Position numbers and translations under genes: made by a program. A stretch of 34,909 bases of DNA from NCBI GenBank assembly GCA_036655715.1, contig JAVVPO010000018.1, forward strand, positions 1 through 34,909, given 5' to 3'. Each line of letters begins with the position of its first letter. Position 1 is the first letter of the stretch. Source of the DNA: JAVVPO01 sp036655715. Its GTDB lineage: Bacteria > Bacillota > Clostridia > Lachnospirales > Cellulosilyticaceae. The notes beneath the pieces were generated by a model. It had not been told where the DNA came from. It worked only from the letters and a program-made list of their open reading frames with translations, and made no database searches. Shown here in pieces: positions 1 through 7,943 of the stretch.

Positions 1-31
1 CACCTGCATACCTTGAAGTAATCATTTTCAT
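1..31 (-). CDS. N-terminal fragment of an unidentified gene, cut by the window edge
   Basis: On the minus strand a GAAAGGGG-type ribosome-binding site lies just before two in-frame ATG codons, at 31 and 25. The frame then stays open to the window edge, reading MKMITSRYAG. Only ten residues are visible, so no function can be given. The spacing to the ribosome-binding site makes a real start more likely than chance. The hairpin at 218-255 separates it from the upstream repeat-protein gene. Confidence 0.4.
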   Translation of the reverse strand, partial: MKMITSRYAG

Positions 32-217
32 TTCCCCTTTCAATAGATAAAAACATAAAATTGTCTCTAGATAAAACATGATTATATCTTAAGCATACTT
101 TAGATAATCAATATTTATCTACATTTGCACTATATGCTTTTCCAGTCTTTTTTGTTACTCTTCCTTGAGATTTAAGCTTTTATCACTTCCTTCCTGTTGC
201 CTAAAATTTAAAACAGC

Positions 218-255
218 AACAAAAAGCCTTACAGATTTCTGTAAGGCTTTTTGTT
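218..255 (-). terminator. Rho-independent terminator of the Val/Thr repeat protein gene
   Basis: A perfect 17-bp inverted repeat (218-234 with 239-255) has a 4-base ATTT loop. The arm begins with AACAAAAAGCC and the stem is flanked by T/A runs. It lies about 10 bases after the TAA of the 265-2538 gene. Confidence 0.85.
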
Positions 256-264
256 ATTTACTTA

Positions 265-2538
265 TTAGCCATTAACACTAGTTATTTCACATACTGAGTA
301 AACAGTTAAATCTCCGTTAGTATTTTCTACTACAACTACACCATTTCCTACACTATCTACTTGACCATCAAGATCTTCCACCACTGGTGAAAGAACTGGT
401 ACAGCAGTGGTAGAAATATCAGCTATTACCGCTTCTGGTAGTGTTACTGGTACTGCTAAAGTTAATGCTGGAAGAGTTGTTGTACTTATTCCCACTCTGT
501 TAACAACTAATGTAGTTAATACATTGGTTACTGCATTGAAAGCTACTGAACCTGTACCTGTCACATTACTAACACTAATGGTTGAGGTGTTGATGCCATT
601 AAGGACTACAGCCGTACCTGGAGTTCCTACTACATTGTTAATAACTCCTGGTATAACACTTGTTACGACTCCACCCGCTACTGTTGTAACGTTAATACTA
701 TTAACAGGTGTTGCATTGGTAATATTTAAAGCAGCTACCATGCCTACTGGTGTGGTTGTCACTGCACTTAAAGCTGTTCCTGGCACTGTTACTATGCTTC
801 CTACTGCTGTAGCTGGTACTTTAGTAATCGTCGTTACAACTGATGTAGGTACTGTTGCTACACCACCTATTGCTGTTACTGGTACAGTTGTTACGCTATT
901 TACTGCTGTTCCTGCTACTGTTGCTACACTTCCTACCACTCCTGTAGGTACTGTTACTATCGTACCTACAACATTGACTGGTATTGGCACTATACTTGCA
1001 ATAGGCGTTGCTGTTACTGTTGATACGCTACCTACTACATTAGCCGTTGTTGGTGCATTAAAGCCTGTAACTACTGTATTTAATGCTATAGGAGCTGTTG
1101 GACCTGTTATTTGAAGGAAGTTTGCTGGTGCGCCTAATTGTGCAACAGAAATACTTGGTCCTATTGATACAGTTGATGGATTAGCAATTGATCCTACATG
1201 TACAGGGTACTGTACCCCATTTACAGTTACATAAAGATCTCCAACTTGTGTAGCATTTACTAGTGTTACAGTTGCTACTGGCACTGCATTTACCGCAAAA
1301 CCATTTATTCCTGTAAGTGCTCCTGGCGCAATTGTTGGGTTAATAGCTGTTATAACTGCTGTTGGAGTTGTTGCTACACTTCCTACTACATTAACAGGTG
1401 TTGTGGTTACACTCTGAATTACACTTGTAGGTAGTGTTACAAGGCTTCCTACTACGCCAACATTTGTTGTCGTTACACTTCCTACTAATGTAACTGGTGT
1501 TGTTGCTACATTTCCTATTGCTGTCACTGGTACTGTTGTCAAACTTCCTACTACGTTATTTGAAGTAGGTGTAATATCTCCTAATACACCTACTGGTGTA
1601 CTATTTACTGCGCTAACCAATGTAACTGGTACTGTTGCTACACTTCCTACTGCTGTGCCTGCTACTGTTGCTACACTTCCTACTACATTAATAGGTGTCG
1701 TCGCTACAGCAGTTACAATACCTGTTCCTGGTGTTACAACCCCTACACTTCCTACCACAGCTGTAGGTGCTACACTTACAGGTCCACTTACCACAGTAGT
1801 TGTTGGGGCTACACCTGTTACAACAGTATTAGTCACTACATTGACAGCATTAATAGCTGTAACTACATTTGTATCTACTTCATTTACTACTGGTATTACA
1901 TTTTCATTTAATGTAGCTCCAGTAAGAAATGTATTAGATTGTGTTGTAATACCTACATCACCTACCACATATTCATAGTCGATATGAGTAATCGAATTTA
2001 CTGCTGAGATTTGTTCTTGTGATCCATTGTAACTTAGTGCGTCTACAGGGTTTCTACTACGAGATATTGCATTTTGCATCTCTCTTACACACTCTGTACA
2101 GCCTTCTTCTCTACAAACTTCCTCATATCCATAATCATCCCAATTACAAAACTGTGTAGTTACTTCTTTTAATCTTCTAGATAATACTTGTTTGAATCTA
2201 GGGTTAGTATTTTGACTAACTTGTATTTTAATTTTTGCTACATCACATAAAGAGATTACTAAATCTCCAGCTGTTAATGTACCTGGTTTAACTTTGGGAG
2301 GATTTTGAATCCCCTCTGAAAATAAAATGGTATAACTTTGCCCAGTCACAGTAGTTAATATAACAGAAACTCCAAATCCTGGAATATTGAATTCTTTGAT
2401 ACTTTGTTGTAAAGCTATTAATGTTTCATAAATACCTGTTGTGCCGCAACATCCGTTTACAGGTTTTGGTTCATAACTTGGCTGAGGTCTACCATGTTCA
2501 CAGCAAGGATTGCAGCAATCTCTATATTCATAGCTCAT
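265..2538 (-). CDS. Val/Thr-rich 11-residue repeat protein, probable spore-surface protein
   Basis: This 757-residue protein has no signal peptide. Residues 1-30 are Cys-rich (CCNPCCEHG). Residues about 35-110 form a small domain ending in GDLVISLCDVAKIKI. A second Cys-rich stretch lies near 130-150. Two blocks of 11-residue repeats follow (consensus VVGSVxTxPVx), split by a non-repeat spacer containing VGDLYVTVNGVQYPV. The last 50 residues end in NGVVVVENTNGDLTVY. The head and tail modules resemble those of the partial gene at 34421-34909. The repeats are uncharged and beta-prone, which suggests a fibre or solenoid. The start is ATG after GAGAGGTG. A SigK-like promoter lies upstream. No known family is recognised with certainty; a coat or exosporium role is inferred from the Cys-rich head, the promoter and the neighbours. 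Confidence 0.8.
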   Translation of the reverse strand: MSYEYRDCCNPCCEHGRPQPSYEPKPVNGCCGTTGIYETLIALQQSIKEFNIPGFGVSVILTTVTGQSYTILFSEGIQNPPKVKPGTLTAGDLVISLCDVAKIKIQVSQNTNPRFKQVLSRRLKEVTTQFCNWDDYGYEEVCREEGCTECVREMQNAISRSRNPVDALSYNGSQEQISAVNSITHIDYEYVVGDVGITTQSNTFLTGATLNENVIPVVNEVDTNVVTAINAVNVVTNTVVTGVAPTTTVVSGPVSVAPTAVVGSVGVVTPGTGIVTAVATTPINVVGSVATVAGTAVGSVATVPVTLVSAVNSTPVGVLGDITPTSNNVVGSLTTVPVTAIGNVATTPVTLVGSVTTTNVGVVGSLVTLPTSVIQSVTTTPVNVVGSVATTPTAVITAINPTIAPGALTGINGFAVNAVPVATVTLVNATQVGDLYVTVNGVQYPVHVGSIANPSTVSIGPSISVAQLGAPANFLQITGPTAPIALNTVVTGFNAPTTANVVGSVSTVTATPIASIVPIPVNVVGTIVTVPTGVVGSVATVAGTAVNSVTTVPVTAIGGVATVPTSVVTTITKVPATAVGSIVTVPGTALSAVTTTPVGMVAALNITNATPVNSINVTTVAGGVVTSVIPGVINNVVGTPGTAVVLNGINTSTISVSNVTGTGSVAFNAVTNVLTTLVVNRVGISTTTLPALTLAVPVTLPEAVIADISTTAVPVLSPVVEDLDGQVDSVGNGVVVVENTNGDLTVYSVCEITSVNG
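690..1045 (-). repeat. Second block of 33-bp (11-residue) tandem repeats
   Basis: About 11 degenerate units code for VVGSVATVAGT-like segments, for example AVNSVTTVPVT, AIGGVATVPTS, AVGSIVTVPGT and ALSAVTTTPVG. The period is exactly 11 residues through the block. Block limits are approximate. Confidence 0.8.
1330..1865 (-). repeat. First block of 33-bp (11-residue) tandem repeats
   Basis: More than ten degenerate units occur, including AVGSVATVPVT, LVSAVNSTPVG, VVGSLTTVPVT, AIGNVATTPVT, LVGSVTTTNVG and VVGSLVTLPTS, all in an 11-residue register. The opposite strand is also free of stops over parts of this block, giving spurious antisense frames. Limits are approximate. Confidence 0.8.
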
Positions 2539-2573
2539 AAGAACACCTCTCTTAGATAAAATGTATTTCTTTA

Positions 2574-2600
2574 TATTTTATTCACTGGATTGCTTTAGGT
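2574..2600 (-). promoter_or_regulatory. SigK-like promoter of the Val/Thr repeat protein gene
   Basis: On the minus strand AC (2600-2599) is followed by exactly 16 bases and AATAAAATA (2582-2574). This has one mismatch to the SigK -10 consensus CATAnnnTA. It lies about 36 bases before the ATG. Assignment is by consensus only. Confidence 0.45.
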
Positions 2601-2652
2601 GACAGATTTGTAAATAATTTTTTGGTTATTTAACAAGTTTTTTTAAATTTAT

Positions 2653-2661
2653 CATATTATA
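2653..2661 (+). promoter_or_regulatory. SigK-like -10 element upstream of the glycosyltransferase gene
   Basis: CATATTATA matches CATAnnnTA exactly and sits 32 bases before the ATG at 2694. The nearest upstream AC is 18 bases away, slightly longer than the usual 16-17, so the call is tentative. Confidence 0.35.
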
Positions 2662-2693
2662 GTAAAGATACTTTTTCTCTTAGGAGGATTGCT

Positions 2694-4157
2694 ATGTCTA
2701 CCTTAAGCGCTTGTCTTATCGCAAAAAATGAACAGCACACTATCGGAAATTGTCTTAAAAGCCTACAATCTATTGCCAATGAGATTATAGTGGTGGATAC
2801 AGGTTCAACGGATGACACCATCCATATTGCCACCTCTTATGGTGCTAAAGTTATACGCACCGTATGGGAAGATGACTTTTCAAAAGCGAGAAATCTATCC
2901 CTAACTCAGGCCACACAAGACTGGATTTTGATTATAGACTGTGATGAAGTTATCCCGCAAAATCAAGTAGCCTTCTTCAAGGCTTTTTTGGACTTAGATA
3001 CTTCCTTTCAAGCCTTTCAATTTAAAGTGCATAATTTGATAAAGGGTCAGATTAATTCTTCTGCTATTGTGCTTCGTTTGTTTCGGAACAATCCCCTCTT
3101 TCAATTTAGTGGTAAAATGCATGAACAAATTAGTCCTTCTATTCTCACTGCCTATGGACAAAACGCCATTGGCCTATTAGATTGTTACCTTGACCATTAT
3201 GGTTACGATGACGATTTTGCCTCTCAACAGCAAAAAAGCGATAGAAATCTCTCTCTTCTTCTTCATTATAAAGAAGAAGAAAAAGATGGCTATTACTATT
3301 TTGTACTAGGTAATGAGTATTCTCGGTTACATCAGCTAGAAGAAGCTGCCAAATGCTATGCACTGAGTTTACAACATACTGACTATGAAAAACATCAAGA
3401 TATTTACTATCCTTATCTCCTTATTAATCTAGCTAGTATCTATTATGCCTTTGGTGATTACGATAAATCGCTTAAGCTGTGTCATCAAGGTGAAATTCAG
3501 CTTCCTCATTTCCAAGACCTCTATATGACTACTGCACTATGTTATTATTCTATGGGTAAATTACATCTGGCAAAAGACTACTTACAGCGCTATATAGACT
3601 GTAAGGATTCGCCTCTTTTTTATCCTTCTCATCAATATGACGCTATCGATGCACCCCATTTTCTCGCTCTGTTTGATGCTTTTGTCATTCCACCTTTTCT
3701 CTATAGTGTTTTATTTGTAGAGGAGCTAACTCCCACGCTTTTTGAGATGGTCAAAAACCTTAATAATATCTCTTTTAAAGTCTTTGCTGTTGTCAAAGAA
3801 GAGCGTGCACCTCTCCTCTTAGAATCCTTAAATCATCTAACTAAGCTAGGCGTACAAATCCTTACACTTACCGCTTCTGATGACTACTTAGACTCTATAC
3901 TTAGCGAAGTAAGTGGTACATGGCTTCTTACTTTAAATGGAGATGAATTCATCCCTCTTTCTGCACTTTACTTACTACAAGAGCTAACTCTTTTGGCAGA
4001 TTGTACCCAGTATAATCTGACTATTTCTGATTGGCTAACGGGTGCTTCTTCTAGTGAAGTTCGTCTTATCAAAATCTCCTCAAACACCTTATTTTTCACC
4101 CCTAGTTATCTCACTCAAGAAAGCTGCATAGTAGCCTTTAAAAATTATTCTCTCTAA
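2694..4157 (+). CDS. Family 2 glycosyltransferase with TPR-like middle and degenerate C-terminal domain
   Basis: This 487-residue cytoplasmic enzyme is predicted to transfer a sugar from a nucleotide donor to a protein or glycan. Residues 1-110 are a GT-A fold: ACLIAKNEQHTIGNCLKSL, VVDTGSTDDT, then the metal-binding DCDEVI. Residues about 180-300 contain TPR-like helices (YYYFVLGNEYSRLHQLEEAAKCY and following). The last 150 residues look like a second, degenerate GT-A domain in which WLLTLNGDEFIP replaces the usual W-LDADD motif. The start is ATG after TTAGGAGGA. It is transcribed away from the Val/Thr repeat gene. An S/T-rich surface protein is a plausible acceptor, but the acceptor is unproven. 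Confidence 0.85.
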   Translation: MSTLSACLIAKNEQHTIGNCLKSLQSIANEIIVVDTGSTDDTIHIATSYGAKVIRTVWEDDFSKARNLSLTQATQDWILIIDCDEVIPQNQVAFFKAFLDLDTSFQAFQFKVHNLIKGQINSSAIVLRLFRNNPLFQFSGKMHEQISPSILTAYGQNAIGLLDCYLDHYGYDDDFASQQQKSDRNLSLLLHYKEEEKDGYYYFVLGNEYSRLHQLEEAAKCYALSLQHTDYEKHQDIYYPYLLINLASIYYAFGDYDKSLKLCHQGEIQLPHFQDLYMTTALCYYSMGKLHLAKDYLQRYIDCKDSPLFYPSHQYDAIDAPHFLALFDAFVIPPFLYSVLFVEELTPTLFEMVKNLNNISFKVFAVVKEERAPLLLESLNHLTKLGVQILTLTASDDYLDSILSEVSGTWLLTLNGDEFIPLSALYLLQELTLLADCTQYNLTISDWLTGASSSEVRLIKISSNTLFFTPSYLTQESCIVAFKNYSL

Positions 4158-4177
4158 ACTTTTTTAAAATTCATAAA

Positions 4178-4225
4178 AAAGAGAACCTAGTACATCCATT
4201 ACTTATGATGTACTAGGTTCTCTTT
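4178..4225. terminator. Bidirectional terminator between convergent genes
   Basis: A perfect 19-bp stem (4178-4196 with 4207-4225) beginning AAAGAGAACC has a 10-base loop. It lies between the convergent ends of the glycosyltransferase and the DUF11x4-SPOCS gene, with A/T runs on both sides. Confidence 0.85.
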
Positions 4226-4242
4226 GGTGACTCTAAATTTGC

Positions 4243-6234
4243 CTAACAACCAAGTATTTTCGCATTAATTAGAACAGAGGTATTCGCAAAGAAGTTTCTA
4301 ATATCTAGTCCTTTATAGAAAATATCTTCTACTACTCCCTCTATTTCCAATCTACTTCCTACTTCATAGCAAGCTGGTAATACAATAAATGTACTAAAAG
4401 GTACTGCATACTGAGCAGAATGTACACTTTGCTGTTCTTCTAATGCAGTATACTCGATGACTAATTGTAAAGCTCCTCTTATAATAAGTTTGTAACCTGT
4501 TAATTTTTGTCCTTCTTCACTTGTAATCTTTGGTGTTTCTATCAAATGAAAATTCAATATATCAATGGATCCCGTTAAGGTATTAATCGTTTCAATGCAA
4601 GGCTTCTTGTCTACAATCGTTAGATAACTTTCTATACTAAACTGCTTAAAATTCGAAATAGCAAGCATCACCATTGCACAGTTCCCCGTATCCTCTTGTG
4701 TGGTACTCATCTCACCCATCTTGCCATTTGGTAAGTTATAGTTAAAAATAACAAAAGCTTTATTTTTTATATAGCCTTGACAGTTTGTGCCTCTTACACA
4801 TACCTTATAAGTAATCTCTGCAGATTCTTCAATAAAGATAGTTCCTATATTAATGCCTTTTTCTATTTCTATTTCTTGTACGACACACCCGTTCACACTA
4901 AAGCTACCTGGTATTAATACGACTTCTTTTGGCAACTCATCTTTTAGAATAACATTATAGGCATTTAAATCTCCATCATTTTGGATGTTTACTGTATAAG
5001 TAATTTCTTCATTTAATACTGCAAAATCTTTATTAGCTATTTTCTTGACCTCAAGGTGTGGGTAACTAACATTTACTTTAGCCGGCATACTCTCTGTACA
5101 AGTTTTTTGTTCTTTTTCATCTTTCACCTTATACTTATACATGCCTTCCGCTGTGTTAAAGATTGTTTTTGCATTCCCACTAAGTACTTTTACTTTAAAG
5201 GTTACAGTCTTCACTTGATCTACGTTTATCTCTCCTATATGGATACCTGTTATAATATTGCCTTCTGGCATAGGTTGCTCATCCACTTTTATACTTCCTT
5301 GTAGAAACTGTAATTGTTCATGTAATCTATCTAAGAGTATAACATCTTCTAGTGTATTTTGACCTAGATTGATTGCTTGTAACGTATATTCTATGATGTC
5401 TCCTACACTAGCTTCTGTTTCGTAAGGTAACTTCTCTACTACAAGCTGTTCAATTCTAGTCACTGCAAAAGAACCTACTTCTCCTTTTTGACTTTCAGCT
5501 TCTCCTATCTCATTGTTCGGGAATATATAATTGAATTTAACATAGGCTTGATTATTCATCCATCCCTTACATTCTGTATCTACAAGTTTAACGGTATATT
5601 CTACTGTAGTAGTTGCTGCTCTAGCTATATTCCCTACATTAATTCCTTTTTCTATTTCTACTTGATTAATTTGTTGCCCATTGATTTTAAAGGTTCCTTG
5701 CACAAGCATAACTTCATCTGGTAAGTTATCTCTAAAAATGACATTTTGAGTATTTAAATCTCCGTTGTTCGTTAGAGTCACTGTATAATCTAGTTGATCT
5801 CCTGTCATAACAAAGTCTTTGTTTGCTTTTTTCTTTATGTTAATTAGTGGATTAAACAAACTAATTTGTGCCTCATTACTTTTATCTATTCCAAGTTCCA
5901 TCTTATACTCTTCTGTAATGTAAGTATATCTCCCCTCTGCTATGTTCCTTACTGGTGTAATAAAGTTAGATAATACTTTTGCTTTAAAAGCAACTAGTTT
6001 ACTTTCTCCAACTTCTAAACTTCCTATATTAACACCTGTTATAATATTAGCGTTAGGAAAAGCCTCCATACCTACTCTTATACTATTTAATACAAACTCT
6101 AGCTCACCTGCTAGTGTATCCGATAATATAATGTCATTTAATTTTGTTGTGTTATTGTTCGTTACTTGTAGACTATAATCTATAATGCTTCCTACTACTG
6201 CGTATTTTTGTTTGACAGCTTTTAATATCTTCAT
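4243..6234 (-). CDS. Four-DUF11-repeat protein with C-terminal SPOCS (DUF3794) domain
   Basis: This is a 663-residue structural protein. Four DUF11-type beta-sandwich repeats cover residues about 1-500, each with a 'YTVTLTNNGDLNxxNVxxxDxLP' core. Repeats 1 and 3 resemble each other (ending NIITGVNIG / NIITGIHIG), as do 2 and 4 (both with KANKDF/KIANKDF and EKGIN). A two-repeat unit was therefore duplicated. Residues about 510-663 are a SPOCS domain with EEGQKLTGYKL, YTALEEQQSVHSAQY and PFSTFIVLP. There is no signal peptide, transmembrane segment or sorting motif. It is the last gene of a minus-strand run, 15 bases after the SPOCS gene at 6250. DUF11 proteins are usually secreted; here the SPOCS tail and context suggest a spore-coat stalk assembled from the mother cell. 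Confidence 0.85.
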   Translation of the reverse strand: MKILKAVKQKYAVVGSIIDYSLQVTNNNTTKLNDIILSDTLAGELEFVLNSIRVGMEAFPNANIITGVNIGSLEVGESKLVAFKAKVLSNFITPVRNIAEGRYTYITEEYKMELGIDKSNEAQISLFNPLINIKKKANKDFVMTGDQLDYTVTLTNNGDLNTQNVIFRDNLPDEVMLVQGTFKINGQQINQVEIEKGINVGNIARAATTTVEYTVKLVDTECKGWMNNQAYVKFNYIFPNNEIGEAESQKGEVGSFAVTRIEQLVVEKLPYETEASVGDIIEYTLQAINLGQNTLEDVILLDRLHEQLQFLQGSIKVDEQPMPEGNIITGIHIGEINVDQVKTVTFKVKVLSGNAKTIFNTAEGMYKYKVKDEKEQKTCTESMPAKVNVSYPHLEVKKIANKDFAVLNEEITYTVNIQNDGDLNAYNVILKDELPKEVVLIPGSFSVNGCVVQEIEIEKGINIGTIFIEESAEITYKVCVRGTNCQGYIKNKAFVIFNYNLPNGKMGEMSTTQEDTGNCAMVMLAISNFKQFSIESYLTIVDKKPCIETINTLTGSIDILNFHLIETPKITSEEGQKLTGYKLIIRGALQLVIEYTALEEQQSVHSAQYAVPFSTFIVLPACYEVGSRLEIEGVVEDIFYKGLDIRNFFANTSVLINAKILGC

Positions 6235-6249
6235 AATTTGTTATTCCCC

Positions 6250-6735
6250 CTAACATATTTGTACATCTACAAAGAGCATGACGCCTTGATAAACTGCTCT
6301 AGCATCTAACATACGTGCACATACAGATTCTACATAAGGTATTACTACTATTCTATCAGCTCTTATTAATTCACAAATTTTCTTATCGCCTACCTGCTCA
6401 GGTAAGACCACAAATACACTTTTCAAGGTTTCATAATGGGCAGCGTGTGCACTTTGCGTTGGTTCATCTGCTACATAAGTTAATTTTGATTTAACATTAA
6501 GCTCAATACTCAGTTTGATACCTGTTAATTTTTGTCCTTCATGTGATACACCTTTAGGGGTCTCTATTACATTCATACTCATCACTTCTGGCCATACCAT
6601 CACATCTAAGAGTCTTTCCATATCTAGCTTCTGAGCCGGAATATTTAGCACATCACAAATCATTTCTTCTTTAAAATATTTAGGTGTTTTAGGTAATATG
6701 CTCTGTGCACAATGATACATTTGGTTTGTCATCAT
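6250..6735 (-). CDS. SPOCS (DUF3794) domain protein, type B, second copy
   Basis: This 161-residue protein is almost entirely one SPOCS domain, the fold found in the coat morphogenesis proteins SpoVID and SipL. Core motifs are TPKGVSHEGQKLTGIKL, YVADEPTQSAHAAHY and a VFVVLPEQ strand. The type B signature is FKEEMICDVLNIPAQK followed by DMERLLDV. It is closely related to the gene at 7446-7928 and sits 12 bases after the type A gene at 6748. Its ATG follows AAGGAGGG by six bases. The role is inferred: a small coat subunit, perhaps partnering the SPOCS tail of the downstream DUF11 protein. Confidence 0.88.
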   Translation of the reverse strand: MMTNQMYHCAQSILPKTPKYFKEEMICDVLNIPAQKLDMERLLDVMVWPEVMSMNVIETPKGVSHEGQKLTGIKLSIELNVKSKLTYVADEPTQSAHAAHYETLKSVFVVLPEQVGDKKICELIRADRIVVIPYVESVCARMLDARAVYQGVMLFVDVQIC

Positions 6736-6747
6736 ATTATTCCCTCC

Positions 6748-7218
6748 TTAACACAAATCAGCTACAAGCATCATTGTTACATTATTGTATATAGATCTTT
6801 CATCTAGGAGTTCTGAATAAATGTCCTCAACAGCAATATTTAAACTTAAAATAGTGTTGGGGTTAAAATTTTCTGGCAACACGATGTAACTACAAAACGG
6901 AATCGTTGTATGTGCTGTGTGCAATGGCTGTGTACATTCAAGTGCTACATATTCTACCTTATAAGATATGTCCGCACTAATCATACATTTATGTCCTGTT
7001 ACTTTTTGTCCTTCTAGTGACTCCGCTATTGGTGTACGTATAATTTTTTTTTGTATTACACAAGGTGTAACCCATACCTTTACAAGCTGTTCAATATCTG
7101 GCTTTTGTATAGGCACACAAAATGTAAAATCGACATTAACTTGTTTAAAATAGTTTATATGATCTAAGCTACAATTTTCTATACCATGATATTCAATAAG
7201 CTCTCTTTTATTACTCAT
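6748..7218 (-). CDS. SPOCS (DUF3794) domain protein, type A, second copy
   Basis: This 156-residue single-domain SPOCS protein has type A features: LIEYHGIENC near the N-terminus, DFTFCVPIQKPDIEQLVKVW, then ESLEGQKVTGHK, CTQPLHTAHTTIPF and SYIVLPE. It pairs with the type B gene 12 bases downstream. This repeats the A-B order of the genes at 7944 and 7446, so the pair arose by tandem duplication. It is the first gene of a three-gene run (A', B', DUF11x4-SPOCS). A possible SigK-like -10 lies upstream. Probably a mother-cell coat component; the exact role is unknown. Confidence 0.88.
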   Translation of the reverse strand: MSNKRELIEYHGIENCSLDHINYFKQVNVDFTFCVPIQKPDIEQLVKVWVTPCVIQKKIIRTPIAESLEGQKVTGHKCMISADISYKVEYVALECTQPLHTAHTTIPFCSYIVLPENFNPNTILSLNIAVEDIYSELLDERSIYNNVTMMLVADLC

Positions 7219-7265
7219 TATACTTTATCCTCCTAAATAGCTTTAGCTGCCTAAATGTTCTAGTA

Positions 7266-7274
7266 TAGTGTATG
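7266..7274 (-). promoter_or_regulatory. SigK- or SigE-like -10 upstream of the A'-B'-DUF11 run
   Basis: The minus strand reads CATACACTA, an exact CATAnnnTA match for SigK; its first eight bases also fit the SigE -10 CATACAnT. The closest AC is 18 bases upstream, so the -35 is imperfect. It lies about 48 bases before the ATG at 7218. Confidence 0.4.
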
Positions 7275-7361
7275 CAGTTACTAGGTAATAGGGTACATAT
7301 TTTACTTTTTTTCCCATTTATTTATAAGTAATGCCTTTAAAGATACTCTTTGCAATAAAAT

Positions 7362-7397
7362 AAGGTAATACCTTATATCTTTATAAGGTATTACCTT
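7362..7397 (-). terminator. Terminator between the two A-B gene pairs
   Basis: A perfect 15-bp stem (7362-7376 with 7383-7397; AAGGTAATACC arm) has a 6-base loop and a T-rich tract on its minus-strand 3' side. It lies just after the first A-B pair and separates that pair from the second one, which has its own candidate promoter. Confidence 0.65.
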
Positions 7398-7445
7398 GTC
7401 TACTATCTTAGCTGTTTCAAATAATCTACTATAGATTTTTTCTTT

Positions 7446-7928
7446 TTAGCAGATTTTAACGTCTAGGAACATCATAACGCATTTATGAACAGTACGTGCA
7501 TCTAGCATACGTGCACATACATCTTCTACATAAGGCGTAACAGATATTTGATTGGATCTTACGAGGTCACATATTTTTTTGCCATTTACGTACTCTGGTA
7601 GTACAACAAACATACTCTTAAGTGTTTCATAATGTGCTGCATGAGCACTTTGTGTAGGTTCATTAGCTACATAAGTTACTTTTTCTTTGAGATTAACTTC
7701 TACTACAAGTTTTACTCCTGATAAATATTGTCCTTCGAAACTTCTTCCTTTTTCAGTCTCTACAAGTTTGGTACAAACTACCTCTGGCCATACCATAACG
7801 TCTAATAATCTTTCCATATCTGGTTTTTGAGCTGGAATACTTAATACTTCACATACCATTTCTTCTTTAAAATAAGTAGCAGTTGCAGGTATAATGGGTT
7901 GCACTCTACTATTTGATTGACAAGACAT
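7446..7928 (-). CDS. SPOCS (DUF3794) domain protein, type B, first copy
   Basis: This 160-residue single-domain SPOCS protein has FKEEMVCEVLSIPAQK, DMERLLDVMVWPEVV, KGRSFEGQYLSGVKL, YVANEPTQSAHAAHY and MFVVLPEYV. It is the closest relative of the gene at 6250 in this window and differs mainly at the N-terminus, where a short Cys/Ser/Gln lead occurs. It lies 15 bases downstream of the type A gene at 7944 and is presumably co-transcribed. Likely a spore coat subunit; function inferred from the domain. Confidence 0.88.
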   Translation of the reverse strand: MSCQSNSRVQPIIPATATYFKEEMVCEVLSIPAQKPDMERLLDVMVWPEVVCTKLVETEKGRSFEGQYLSGVKLVVEVNLKEKVTYVANEPTQSAHAAHYETLKSMFVVLPEYVNGKKICDLVRSNQISVTPYVEDVCARMLDARTVHKCVMMFLDVKIC

Positions 7929-7943
7929 ACTCCTCCCCCTCCC

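Noticed and set aside
690..1865. CRISPR array or non-coding satellite
   Set aside because: The 33-bp units are degenerate, contiguous and in frame within one long coding sequence; there are no unique spacers.
407..1978. Plus-strand open frames of 235 and 107 codons opposite the Val/Thr repeat gene
   Set aside because: They mirror the repeat coding on the minus strand, lack ribosome-binding sites and have composition explained by the antisense of GTA/ACA-rich codons.
5056..6178. Plus-strand frames of 78-82 codons opposite the DUF11x4 gene
   Set aside because: They are antisense shadows, with atypical composition and no ribosome-binding sites, inside a well-supported coding sequence.
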